A stretch of 64,000 bases of DNA from contig JAPWDM010000016.1 of assembly GCA_035578155.1 (NCBI GenBank), forward strand, positions 432,501-496,500. The letters run 5' to 3'. Of this stretch, positions 23,519 through 35,045 are shown in pieces. Position numbers and translations under genes: made by a program. The notes beneath the pieces were generated by a model. That model did no database searches. It saw nothing but the letters and a program-made list of their open reading frames with translations, and was not told the origin of the DNA. Every line of letters begins with the position of its first letter. Position 1 is the stretch's first letter. Source of the stretch: Brachynemurus nebulosus (taxonomy: Eukaryota > Arthropoda > Insecta > Neuroptera > Myrmeleontidae).

Positions 23519-24654
23519 ATGCACAGTTGCAATTTTTGCGGTAAAACATTTACGCGGAGGTTTAATCTTTCTCGACATATACTCAGCATAATTCATTGAA
23601 GAATAATGACGGAATCACCAAAAATCAATTTGCAAATACCACTGATGAGCTGGTAAATAATGGTACTTCTTCAGTACAACATAAATCGTCTAATAATGAA
23701 AATATTAATGGTGAAAATGACTACAGCTTTGAAAGAAGTAACAATGAAGATGTATCACCGATGTTTCAAAATAAACACGAAGATGAAGTGGATCAGTCTA
23801 AGTGGAACTTGAATCCTTTTGATAAAAGCATGACAGCTGTAACGGAAGCAATCAAAAATAAATTTTATGCTTTAAAAAACTCACATAATGTGCCAGAATA
23901 TATAAATGGAAAAAATTATTGGGTTAACGAAAATGAACAAAACGATTTGCCAAAGTTTAACAATTATAAAGAAACATCAAAATTAGCTGGACTTTTACAA
24001 ACAGCTCTAGATCTACTAATGATCAAGGAACTAGCAAATGTTAATGTAAATGACGAAATAGAAGAAGTAAAACAAAAAGAAGAACAGATTGAACGAAAAC
24101 GATCTTCAACGCCCATTTCGATCGATGAAAATATAGAAGCTAAACGTATCAAGTACGGTGACTTCCACAATGAACATTATGTTGCAAGAAAAAATCCAAA
24201 CAGTTTAGCGGATCAGTTAAAAAATTTAATGACTACCACCCAAACTGGAGAGGAAATGTTTGGAATAATTCGCAATTTAAATAGTGGAAGCAATATTAAA
24301 CATACTAATTTTGCTTATTATGTGGAAAATGAGAAACAACGTAACGAACTAATGCAGAACCTGAATAAATTGAAAGAGACAAATATTGGTCAAGAAATAA
24401 TATTAATAATTCGTGAACTGGAAAATGCTGAAATTATTGAACCAGTGTTAAGCAAGATATTAAAGGATTCTGACAGTGATGAAGAAGAAATTTATAGCAG
24501 CATTGATGATTATGATGATGATCGTTATGAGAATGTTAATGGCGATGATCATATTATGATCAAACAGAACAATGGTATTTTACCATTAGGTTCCATTCTT
24601 CAAGGCAATTCAGCTATTGGGTCATCAAAGGAATACCAACAAATCAAAAGTTGA
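23519..24654 (+). pseudogene. C2H2-finger plus acidic protein gene in palindrome loop, frame-broken
   Basis: ATG at 23519 opens a short frame with CNFCGKTFTRRFNLSRH, the first three ligands of a C2H2 finger, then stops at TGA (23597-23599). A second frame overlaps it, one base out of register, and runs to 24654 (about 350 codons). Its first in-frame ATG is only at 23761, so finger and tail look like one ancestral protein broken near 23575-23599. The tail is rich in Asn, Glu and Lys, has a helical stretch (KLAGLLQTALDLLMIKELAN), a basic patch (IERKRSS) and an acidic end (DSDSDEEE, DDYDDD). I know no family match. It might be a DNA-binding regulator or element cargo. Confidence 0.55.
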
Positions 24655-24975
24655 ACGAAATTCAGTCAATTAAAGGTTATATCTAAAACCATACAGAAGG
24701 TTTTAAAATAAACAAATTTCGATGTAATCACACTTTAATTTTGTATTCCAAGTACAAAAAATTGTACTGATGTGAAAAAAATTAAATTAAATTCTTTTAA
24801 AGTATATCTCATAATTAATCATTTATAAATTATACATAACTGTTTTACAGCGATGACATAAATAATGATTTTAAGATAAACTGACAATAGTTTTAATAAC
24901 AAAATTTTTTTGAATGAGTGTTTTCATATTATGTAATTGTAAAGAAAAGTGTTTGTAATTATATATGTAATTTCT

Positions 24976-24982
24976 AAATAAA
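24976..24982 (+). terminator. Polyadenylation signal of the loop gene
   Basis: TAAATAAAG (AATAAA) lies about 320 bp after the stop codon. An earlier AATAAA is at about 24708. Either could serve the loop gene. Confidence 0.4.
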
Positions 24983-25280
24983 GAAAATTGTGAACAAAAA
25001 TATTTGCATCTTTATTTTAATTCAGAAAAGTATTTTTTAGTACAAATACCAATCCAATTATACAATGTTGCACTGATAAATATATGCAATTTGTTTCAAT
25101 CGCTTGGAACAAATCTGAATTTATATTAAAGAATTATCTATTCAAGGTCTTCTGGTTTTATATACATGTAAGATCATAATAATAATTATTTTTATCTACA
25201 CAAGAAGATATATATTATGTAAAACCTGATTTTTGCATAAACGATTTGGATCGTATAGAATTAAACATTTATATTATATT

Positions 25281-26158
25281 AAGGGGGAACACTAGTGTGA
25301 CATTTTAAAAAATTGGAAAATCTTTTTGCATATTTCGATAGTCTATATCTTTAATTAAAAATAACCTACTAAAATTTCAAGTGCGTATCCCAAAATAGCT
25401 TTTGAGTTACAGCCATCCGAAGAGCGGATTCTGATTTTCTTTGTTAACTTTGAGATATTAAGAAATGTATAAAAGTTGATAGTTTGGAAGTTTATGGAAG
25501 TAGCTGCCAGTTACATGTTGTGGAGAAGCTAGACCCTGGCACATTTAAACGACTCATCTAGTTGTATGACCATTATAGTGAGTAGATCGTATATAATTTT
25601 AGTAAAATTCTCAGTGATTAAAACTAAAAGTAAAGTAAAGAAAAACTACATTTTTAAAATTTGCTGCAGTTATAACTCGAAGACAAATCATCCGATTTAT
25701 TTGATTTTTATTGCAGCTTCTTTTATATATGTTTCTTCGTGCCACGAACTTCCAGTTTTTCCGACTAATTAAAAAAATATAATTTTTGCAGGCAAAAAAA
25801 CGTCAAATTTTCGCGCAAAATTTAAAACTTTTTTTAAAAACTTCGTCTTTTATTAAATTTAAACTTTTTTGATTGAGGTTCATGGTACGGACAATACCTT
25901 CTAGTTTAATATGCTTTTTGTTTTTTTGATTTCATGTTTTGTGAAGGTCGCTTTCACTGCAGCAGTGGGGAACTTTTTTTGGAGCCTTGGGAGATCGTGA
26001 ATAACTCACTGAATTTTCAATTTTTTGATCCAAAAATCTTACAATGAATTTATTATATATCAGCGAATATATCCTTAAAATATTAAAAAATTCCATACAG
26101 TAGTTTTCGTTAAAAAAAAATGTTCAAAAATCACCTTTTTTCAGGCGGTCACACTAGT
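25281..26158. mobile_element. Element with short ACTAGTGTGAC inverted ends
   Basis: ACTAGTGTGAC at 25291-25301 is matched by GTCACACTAGT at 26148-26158. The interior is non-coding. The right end abuts repeat unit A. It is a possible non-autonomous transposon in the palindrome loop; the TIR is short, so confidence is limited. Confidence 0.4.
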
Positions 26159-26508
26159 TTATAATTTTTTATTATATAAAAACAAATATTTGTATAAATG
26201 GAAAATGTGTCTTAATTATTATTCATATAATTATTTTTATTTATATGAATGTGGTACACATAGATGTTACAGTATCTTAATGGTAAGTAATGTATGTATA
26301 AATTTTTATCACATGCAGTCAATGTGATATTTTTTTGCTATTAATGATAATACAGAGATAATGTTAGTAATCTATATTTAAAGCTGATATTTAATAGGTA
26401 CGCACATACATATAAAATATTAATAAGAAAGAGATAGTACTCTTATTACAACTATTTTCATTTTTCTTGATTTTTAAGTATAACAGTGCATACATACATA
26501 TAGATTCT
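26159..26508 (+). repeat. Repeat unit A, copy next to the loop
   Basis: Near-identical to the inverse of 13195-13530. Having it here and again at 31385-31612 means the right side carries two copies and the left side one. Confidence 0.75.
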
Positions 26509-26513
26509 TAGAT

Positions 26514-27460
26514 ATGTTATTAAAATAATTAATTCAACTAAACAAGTATTTTTATAAAAATATGTGATTAAAATAATTAATGGAACTAAAAAAGTGTTAC
26601 ATTGTATCTAATTATTACGTTCGATTACATAGTTATCTTGGATATGTATGCTGCAGAGAGAGTAAATATTGAGCATAATTATGAAAACTCGTCTTTAAAC
26701 AGTTTATTATAGAAGTGAAAGGAGTGATTTTAAAAGATATACATATTATACAAAAGTAACCTTGTCTAGTTATTTTTTTTTACTTATGTTTATTTGTGAT
26801 ATTTATTTATTGCAACAATTGAATTTAAATATTTTGCTATATTTTTATATATTTGGTAAATTTTTTCTTTTTAGAACACAAAAGTTTTAATTACAATTTT
26901 AACATAATTTTTTATTTCTTGAAATGTGTTATGTACTTTTTGAATAATGTGATGGTTTCCTTCAATATCGTTTAAAATTTAATAAATTTGTGATGAAATT
27001 TTAAATATTTTTGGATGAGTTGCCTTAAGCAATAGTATAATTTTAGGGTACAATTTCTAAAATATGTAGTTTTTATGCAGTTTTTAAATATTTCTGTACT
27101 GCAAAAATATTTATTGCGTTTATATTTATCGACAAATTTTAGAAATGTAAGTTTTTAATTGCTTAGTTATACATATTTTTGTAAAATATATTTAAAAATA
27201 TTTAAAATTTTGAGCTGCTTTTACAATATATTTTATAACAATAAACTACACTAAATTTTTTATACGTCAAAATAATTTTGTTAATCGTTCAGTTACATAC
27301 ATATTTTTATACTAATTATATCAGTCCATTCAATTTAACCTTAAGCCTATAACCACAGTAACTGCCAATGATTCCTATTAAAAGCATTTAAATTTTTTAT
27401 TTATTTAGGCTTAAGTTTAAATTGAACGTACTGTACATTATGAAATGCTTAATAGATTTA
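26514..27460. repeat. Inner part of right palindrome arm
   Basis: Inverted copy of 22081-23034, non-coding. Confidence 0.85.
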
Positions 27461-28317
27461 ATAACAATAAATACATACTACGTTAAACTATATGTAAGTA
27501 TTTATTAATTGTCTAGTTTTAGGTAGTTTTTGTAAGATATGAGTAAAAATACCTAAATTTTGAATTGTTTCTAACATTGTATTTTATGACAATATGGTAT
27601 AGGGTTGACCGTGATAATTGTGAAATGGGGTAATTGTGCACAGCGCCTATAATTTCTAAAATAACATTAATATTTTTAAAAATCAACTCTTAGTATGTTT
27701 TTTCTGTCCTTTTTTAATACGCTATTAAAATTTGATAACAATTCTCCAAACATTAGTACTTTTCTTTTTATTTAAAAAAAAAAAACTTGCAAAATTTTGT
27801 GTACCTTACTTTGACCAACCCTCAAAAATTTTTTTAATATATTTTCTTTTTTAAAAGGTAAGAAATGGTTAAAAGTATTTCTAACGAAATGGCCTAATAC
27901 CTGAGAGGGTTCCTTATTAATTGCTAAAGAAATTGGACAATTTATTACCAATTCGCAATTACCCCATGATTTTAAAATTATGGGGTAATTGTGAACGTCA
28001 TTCACAAATGTCCCCATTCGGTCAAAAAAAAAATTTCAGTAGTGTTCTTTTCAGAGTTGAAAATGTTGATGAAGATGATAGTGATATTATTGTAAAATTT
28101 TTCGTTGTACACACAATACAAAAACAGAATTTTTATGCAAAGAGCGATATGTTTTGAGTATCAATCTATAAAATCATTGCTGTGCTCCCTTAGCCAATAA
28201 CAACTTACAAAAAACCGAAAAATTACTTGTTTTCAGTGGTTCTGTAGATGTCGTAGGATTAACACAAAACCATTGTTTTTTTATTTAAAATATTAGGCCT
28301 AGTAGATTTTTGTTTTT

Positions 28318-28430
28318 AGTCGAATTTTTCCTTGAAAAAATTAGACTTATACAGTCTATACGACAAGAACGGTGAGAGACGAGAGTAGGGGCGCTGTCCG
28401 TTTTCGGACCCGTAGAATAAGAATATGTAG

Positions 28431-28511
<81 letters not shown>

Positions 28512-29809
28512 CCGCCACCTTTTAATTTGTGTAGGGCCCCCCTCTGGAAGTTAAGAGATGAAATTTGGTAAATGGGGCTCATTTTCGAGGCACCTCATAC
28601 TATCAAAGTGGGGTCAAATTTTGGGAAAATTTTTGATCCGACCCAAATTTTAAGGGGGTGGTGGGGGCGGAAAAGCAATAAAACTTTTCCAAACCGATTG
28701 GAAATAATGTTTCGGTCAATTATCTACAACATATCCAAAATTCAGCTTCCTAGGATGATTTGGCGGTAGTAGAGGGGGAAAAACGATTTTCGCTGGATCT
28801 AACAGGCCCCCAGCCCTCCAGAATTAACGTAGAGGGTTGAAATTTGGTGTGTTGATAAAGTTCGTACCTAGGTTGTGCTTTTTGGAGGTTTTAATATTTT
28901 ACCCCCACCCCCTCATTTTTAGGAGGTTTTAATATTTTACCCCCACACCCTCACCCCCTAGAGGGCTGAAATTTTTGTGTACAGGTTAAGCTAATAGCCA
29001 GACACTGTTTTTTGGGGGTTTCAACTTTTAACCCTTACCCCCACGGTTTTTACGCCAATATTTCCTTAATTTTTTGCTTGTTTTCTAACACGTCTAGAGA
29101 CTCTCTAACTAAACCTAGAGGACTGAAATTTTGTACGTGTATTCAGTTAGTATCCAGCTAGTACCTTTTAGGGAGTCCACATTACTTTTCCCCCCACTTC
29201 TCCCATTTTTACATCGGAATTGAATGCTATTGTTAAATGTGTTTTAAATGCATTACTTTTATTCTAAATACAAGTAGGCGAATAGAAATTTAAAAAAATT
29301 TAAAAAAAGTGAATATAATTTTTTAGCAAATGAAATACATACATATTAAGTAATTTAAAAATGTTATTAAAGTCACTGTTTATTTATAAATTAGGAATTT
29401 TGGATTTTTATTATTTATAAAATAGAAATTTTGGATTTTTTTGGAAAGAAAAAATATCTTCATAAAAGCCTTCCAGTTTACTATTTAAGTTCCTTTTTTA
29501 ATATTTAAAAATAAAACACAAAGGCAATTGGCGGATAAGCATGGATAGAAATGCCCTCGTACGAATTGTGTTGGCTTTTTCCCTGTTAACTGCTATCGGC
29601 ACAAAATTAAAATTTACTGAGATTCAGCCCTTAAAAACTTAAAACCTTTTTTTAAAGCCCCAATCAACCGGACACTCATCATCAGTTTTGAAACCACCAA
29701 AATTACAAATCGCTTGTGGATTTTCAATTACATTTCGCTTGTAGACACTCAATACCGAAGATGAAAGGGAAAATTCGACTTCCGTGATGGGGCTCCGCTG
29801 CTCACAGCG
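28318..29809 (+). mobile_element. HINE (non-autonomous Helentron), copy 1
   Basis: AGTCGAATTTT at 28318 is matched by AAAATTCGACT at 29770-29780. A stem-loop CGCTG-CTCA-CAGCG follows at 29796-29809, and the insert sits within a T-run whose empty form survives in the left arm near 15265. A (TA)n microsatellite and imperfect tandem blocks sharing GAGGGCTGAAATTT fill the core. Subterminal inverted repeats, 3' hairpin, core microsatellite and T-T target are the marks of Helentron-derived HINE or DINE-1 elements. No protein is encoded. A second copy is at 33139-34824. Confidence 0.7.
28434..28509. repeat. (TA)n microsatellite
   Basis: About 38 TA units in the HINE core. Confidence 0.95.
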
Positions 29810-30676
29810 TTTTGTTATTCATGTAAGCTAAATGTATTTCCTTGAAAAGTCTCATTTTCCTTGTTTTTGTTTGAAATTCATGTAATTTTTTGATTTTTAT
29901 ATGATAAAATGACAAAATATCATTAAAATATTATTTTTAGCTTGCAATAAATTTGTTCCTACAATTTTTGTTGCTTTTATTTAACCTTGATTTTTTGTCT
30001 AAATTTGCGGTACGGGTAACTTACATTGAACAAAGTGCAACTGTGAACGATAAAGTATTATAAAAAAATTTCAAAGTAGAGTAAATGTGAAGAATTTGAG
30101 TTGGGCTTTATTCTGATGTACCTCACTTCTCTTGTAATGCATTCTAAATAATTTTTCTGATGGCATTCACTTTTACCCCAAAATTCATAAGATTTTCAAA
30201 ACCGTGCCGGGAAAATGTGAATGGCTTATAAAATTTTCGTTTTTCATACGAATTTGCTCAAAATTTGTCTGGTGCATCCTGAATAGTATAGAATTAAAAA
30301 TAAATCAATCGTAATGTGATATATGAAATAAAAAAATACTTAAAACAACGCTTTTATCTCAATTCATAAAAACCCATTCACAATTACTCCGGTCAACCCT
30401 ACTTAAATTTTATATGTGAAATTGATTTTATAATAACAAAAGTGTGCTAAATGTTTTTATACATTAAGATAATTTTATTAGTTGCTCAGTTACACACACA
30501 CACACACACACACATATGTTACAAACATACATACGAGTATATCTGGTATTTTTTATATAACTTTTTTTGTAAATTATATTTAGGAATCAGATTATTATTA
30601 TTAACAATGTATATGCTTAATGTACTATGAATCAGATTGTTAATAATAATGTAATATTTATGTTATTAATAATAAT

Positions 30677-31111
30677 TTAACTCTTTGCACTCAAGCAAAA
30701 AAAAAAGTGAGTTGTAAATAGGCTGGTAAGACATGTAGCACATGACAACGACCGACGTTCTTTTGTTGACGGATTCTTTTGTGGTTCTAACCTTGTTTCC
30801 CCAAAGTTGAATACTAAATGCGCTAAATACATCCTCAATGCTGTTTTTATGAGTTTTTAATTTTAAAAAGATAATTCAACGTGATTTTATATTATTTTAT
30901 TTACAATTTTTCTAATAAATGAATGTGTTTGCAGTTATTAAATAAAATATTCATGTAATGTGAAGTATGAGCAGTCATTACAGTTCAACATTCAGTGTGT
31001 CATGTGGTACATGTCTTATGATCCAACAGACAAAACACCTTTAAATATGGTGGAGTTAATGGACAAACCACCTTGTCATGCTGTACATGTCTTATAAGCG
31101 CAAAGGGTTAA
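30677..31111. mobile_element. piggyBac-type MITE, 427 bp, TTAA-flanked
   Basis: TTAA at 30677-30680 and 31108-31111 flank an insert that starts CTCTTTGCACTC and ends GCGCAAAGGG, imperfect inverted repeats. The left arm preserves the single TTAA empty site near 14390. No coding frame is present. The ends differ from those next to the piggyBac transposase at 62-64 kb, so that enzyme is not obviously its mobiliser. Confidence 0.8.
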
Positions 31112-31384
31112 TAAAAATTATATTTTTTAATGTAATAATAATGTTTAACTTCTAATAAAAAAATGTTATTAAGAATATTGGTTTTTTACTTAATATGTTG
31201 TATCCCTTATAAATAAAAATTTACTGTGTTTAATAAATTTGATTAAATAATTAATACCAGTCCAATTACAATACAATGTTGCACTAATAAAAATATGCAG
31301 TTTTTTTTCTATATCTTGGAGCTAATCTGAATTTATATTGAAGAATAATTCATTCAGGGTTTACTGGATTTATATGTGTGTAAG

Positions 31385-31612
31385 GTCATAATAATATTTT
31401 TTATTGCACATAAGAATGTTACAGTATCTTAATTTTTGTATCTAAATTAATGATAATACAGAGATAATGTTAGTAATCTGTATTTAAAGCTGATATTTAA
31501 TAGGTATGCACATACATATAAAATATTAATAAGAAAGAGATCGTTCTCTTATTACAACTATTTTCATTTTTCTTGATTTTTAAGTATAACAGTGCATACA
31601 TACATATAGATA
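31385..31612 (+). repeat. Repeat unit A, shortened right-arm copy
   Basis: Lacks about 130 bp in the middle compared with 26159-26508. Confidence 0.7.
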
Positions 31613-31649
31613 TACGCACATATGAAATATTAATAAGGTAGAAATTATT

Positions 31650-31883
31650 TTCTTATTCGTTTTTTTTTTTTTTTTTTTTTATTGATTAGGTGCGCGATAA
31701 CTAAGATCATATGCACCATTGATATGGTAGTACTATTGAGGTTAGATGTAGGAATGGCTATTGATATATGAGAGGTTTGGTAATGAAAATGACGTATCTC
31801 CCCCGGTTGGTTTCGAACTCACGATCTACCAGACAAGAAGCGGAGTTCCTAACCACTAGACCAACTCAGGGTTCTTATTCGTT
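31650..31883 (-). mobile_element. tRNA-derived SINE with poly(A) tail
   Basis: The repeated flank TTCTTATTCGTT at 31650-31661 and 31872-31883 is a target duplication. On the minus strand the 210-bp insert starts CTGAGTTGGTCTAGTGGTTAG (one base over shorter A-box forms), has the B-box-like GTTCGAAACC, and ends in poly(A). This is a Pol III SINE of a different family from the next one. The empty site is in the left arm near 13120. Confidence 0.8.
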
Positions 31884-31919
31884 AATTTTTTTATTATACA
31901 AGTATAACACATAAACAGG

Positions 31920-32222
31920 GTGATCTTTTTTAATTTCAAATATTATCGAGTGCTTGTGCGACACTACTACGTATGACAAACTTTTGTTTGCATTTCAACA
32001 CACGCAGTATTGATATGTTCACTAATCGTTCAGCTAAACTGAAACTTTAAGCACTCGATTTCTTTGGTATAGTATGACCAAAAACCACATGTAAATTAAA
32101 AATCACAAAGTGATTGAAAAAATTATCCGGATCGGCCGGGAATCGAACCCAGGATCTTCTGGTAACTAGCCAGACGTGCTAACCTCTACACCAACGATCC
32201 CATGCTCGGTAAGCGTGATCTT
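31920..32222 (-). mobile_element. tRNA-derived SINE, Thr-like family, diverged copy
   Basis: GTGATCTT at 31920-31927 and 32215-32222 is an 8-bp target duplication. The left arm keeps the empty site (near 13090). On the minus strand a tRNA-like head with GTTCGATTCCC is followed by a 200-bp body ending in CGATAATATTTGAAATTAAA. The same family occurs at 43350-43463 and 59175-60045. Confidence 0.85.
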
Positions 32223-32319
32223 GATTGCGTGTGGTTTTGAATTAATAAATATTGGTACTTTTGGTACCAATATTGGTACTTTTGTTTTATAATAAATGTT
32301 AGCACTTCTGAAAAAGTTT

Positions 32320-32480
32320 ATAGATGTCGTTTTAGGGATGGTGTTTGTAAAGGTTGCTCACAGATGTCGACAAGGTTACTGTTTAGAAACAATATTTACG
32401 AAGATTGCTCATAGATGTCGCCAGGGGTATTGTTCAAGGGTGTTACTTAAAAAGTTGCCCATAGATGTTGCTAGGGGGGG
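32320..32480. repeat. Four imperfect ~60-bp units at outer end of right arm
   Basis: Inverted counterpart of 12850-13020, ending in a run of G. Confidence 0.7.
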
Positions 32481-32530
32481 GGGGGGAGGCGGACAGCCTC
32501 GGTGATCCAGAATCCCCACAAAGCTACTAC

Positions 32531-33138
32531 TAACTTGTTTTTTTTTTTTTGAAATTTAACTTTTTACTTACTGTAATAACACTTAAAAAACAAATCTGCC
32601 CATTACATGTAACACCTAGGGGCATATTACGTATGGACTGACTGAGGTAGGTAGAATTGTAGGGGCTGCAAGTATTTCTTCAATAAAAAAAACGAACAGT
32701 AAAGATTAATTGTAAATTTGAATGCCCTTTAAGGCTACAATCAATTTCTCCTCAAAAAATTCTTTAGGATTTGTAAATACCTCCGTAATACTACGATCCA
32801 AACTCGAGTGAATTCTTCAATAGAAAGCAACTTGATGGAAAATAGACTATTCGGAGTTGCATCACAGAAAATAAAAGTTCTTAAAAAAGTAAGAGTATGG
32901 GTCTAAATAAATGCCTATGCCCTATTCTTAAGAAACGTTTTTTATAACTAATATTTTAGAGCAAACGTGTGAAGAAATACCGATGGTGGGGAGCGATATT
33001 TAATTTAAACACTACTGGTAACACCCATTATACTATTATATTTTTCTTCATTTTTTTATGGACTCTAGCTCATGAAAACCTAAATAAAGCTTCGTTTCGG
33101 AATTAATAATATACGGATCATAACTTGCATTTTTCATT
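32531..33138. other. Non-coding spacer, nothing recognised
   Basis: Sequence between the palindrome and the second HINE. No gene or repeat identified. Confidence 0.4.
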
Positions 33139-33262
33139 AGTCGAATTTTCTCCGAAAAATTAGACTTATACAGTCTATACGATAAGAGCTGCGAGAGGCG
33201 AGACCAGGGGCGCTATCCGTTTTCGGACCCGTAGAACACGATTATGTAAAAAAAAAGATGTC

Positions 33263-33327
<65 letters not shown>

Positions 33328-34824
33328 CCCGCAACCTTTTAATATGTGTAGGGCCCCCCTATGGAAGTTAAGAGATGAAATTTGGTAAGTGGGGCTTATT
33401 CCGATGCACAACAATACTATCAAAGTGGGGTCAAATTTTGGGCAAATTTTTTTTCGGACCCGACCTTTAAGGGGGTGGTGGGGGGCGGAAAAGCAATAAA
33501 ACTTTTCCAAACCGGTTTTAAATAATGTTTCGGTCAATTATCTACAACATATCCAAAATTCAGCTTCCTAGGATGATATGGTGGGAGTAGAGGGGGGAAA
33601 AACGATTTTCGCTGGATCTAACAGGCCCCCAGCCCTCCAGAATTAACGTAGAGGGTTGAAATTTGGTGTGTTGATAAAGTTCGTACCTAGGTTGTGCTTT
33701 TTGGAGGTTTTAATATTTTATCCCCACCCCCCTCATTTTTAAGCTACAATTTCATGCATTTTCGACGTTTTCGAAGTTTGTACCACTCGCACAGGTCACC
33801 CGAATAAACCTAGAGGGCTGAAATTTTGTATTCGGATTGAGTTAGTATCAAGGGGGTGCCTTTTGGGGGTCTCGACTTTTAACCCCTACCCCCACCATTT
33901 TTATACCCAAAAGAACATGATTTTTCTTGTTTTTTAACAGTTTCGTTCGGGTCAAAATCTCCCCAAATAAACCTAGAGGGCTGAAATTTGGTGTACAGGT
34001 TAAGCTAATAGCCAGACACTGTTTTTTGGAGGTTTCAACTTTTAACCCTTACCCCCACGATTTTTACGCCAATATTTCCTTAATTTTTTTGCTTGTTTTC
34101 TAACATGTCTAGAGACTCCATAAGGAAACCTAGAGGGCTGAAATTTTGTACGTGTATTCAGTTAGTATCCAGCTAGTACCTTGTAGGGAGTCCGCATCAC
34201 TTTTCCCCCCACTTCTCCCATTTTTACATCGGAATTGAATGCTATTGTTAAATGTGTTTTAAAAGCATTATGTTTATTCTAAATACAAGTAGGCGAATAG
34301 TAATTTTAAAAAATTTAAAAAAAAGTGAACTTACTTTTATGACAAATGAAATACATACATATTAAGTAATTTAAAAATGTTATTAAAGTCACTGTTTATT
34401 TATAAATTAGGAATTTTGGATTTTTAGTATTTATAAAATAGAAATTTTGGATTTTTTTGGAAAGAAAAAATATCTTTATAAAGGCCTTCCAGTTTACTAT
34501 TTAAGGTCCTTTTTTAATTTTTAAAACTAAAACATAAAGGCAATTAGCGGATAAACATGGGCAGGAATGTCCTCGTACGAATTGTGTTGGCTTTTTTTCT
34601 GCTACCTGTTTTCGGCACAAAATTGAAATTTACTGAGATACAGCCTTTAAATACTTAAAACCTTTTTTAAAGCCTCGATCAGCCGAACACTCATCACCAG
34701 TTTTGAAACCAACAAAATAACAATTCGGTTGTAGACTTTCAATCACATTTCGCTTGTAGACATTCAATACCGAAGATGAAGGGGAAAATTCGACTACCGT
34801 GATGGGGCCCCGCTGCTCACGGCG
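33139..34824 (+). mobile_element. HINE (non-autonomous Helentron), copy 2
   Basis: AGTCGAATTTT at 33139 is matched by AAAATTCGACT at 34785-34795, followed by a hairpin around CCGCTGCTCACGG and a T-run. It is the same family and orientation as copy 1 and about 190 bp longer, because it keeps more tandem blocks of the GAGGGCTGAAATTT type. A (TA)n tract occupies about 33266-33325. Confidence 0.7.
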
Positions 34825-34853
34825 TTTTTTTTTTATTTTTTGAGACAATTTTA

Positions 34854-35045
34854 ATGTTAGCCTCACAGATTCTTTTTTTAACGCTAATATTAATTTGCAT
34901 TTCCGTATATCTTATCCCATCTATGTTGTTTAAATTACACATAATTTGGATTGGTAGATTTTTCGAAACATTCTTCTGTATGACAGCTACTATTACATAT
35001 GACTTTATTATTACTGGGATATTATCTGCTATGTTAATTCTCTGA
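34854..35045 (+). CDS. Hydrophobic 63-codon ORF, unknown
   Basis: The ATG frame starts LASQILFLTLILICISVYLI after Met and ends after ITYDFIITGILSAMLIL at a TGA. It could hold two membrane spans. The pattern recalls insect chemoreceptor fragments, but AT-rich DNA often encodes such stretches by chance. It begins 30 bp after the HINE end. Confidence 0.2.
   Translation: MLASQILFLTLILICISVYLIPSMLFKLHIIWIGRFFETFFCMTATITYDFIITGILSAMLIL

Larger units (their letters stand above)
27600..30401. mobile_element. TA-flanked TIR transposon remnant, right-arm copy, with HINE inserted
   Basis: GGGTTGACCGTGATAATTGTG at 27602 loses one base in its partner, and GGTCAACCC ends at 30399. TA flanks both ends. 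It is the sister of 14663-15969 and is interrupted by the HINE at 28318-29809. The shared frame is broken by an A-run indel near 27775. Confidence 0.65.
12800..32530. repeat. Giant imperfect palindrome, arms ~3.7 kb plus insertions
   Basis: The left arm (12800-23034) and right arm (26514-32530) are inverted copies. Examples are CTTTGTGGGGATTCTGGATC at 12815 against its inverse at about 32500, and ACTGCCAATGATTCCTATTA at 27360 against its inverse near 22170. The unpaired centre, 23035-26158, holds a single gene. After divergence each arm took its own insertions. The left took a poly(A) retrocopy and an ISL2EU-type transposon. The right took a HINE, a TTAA MITE and two SINEs. It may be an old inverted duplication or a large TIR element with a cargo gene. 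I see no clean target-site duplication at the outer ends. Confidence 0.85.

Noticed and set aside
28285..28582. Frames made of alternating Ile and Tyr
   Set aside because: These are translations of the (TA)n microsatellite.
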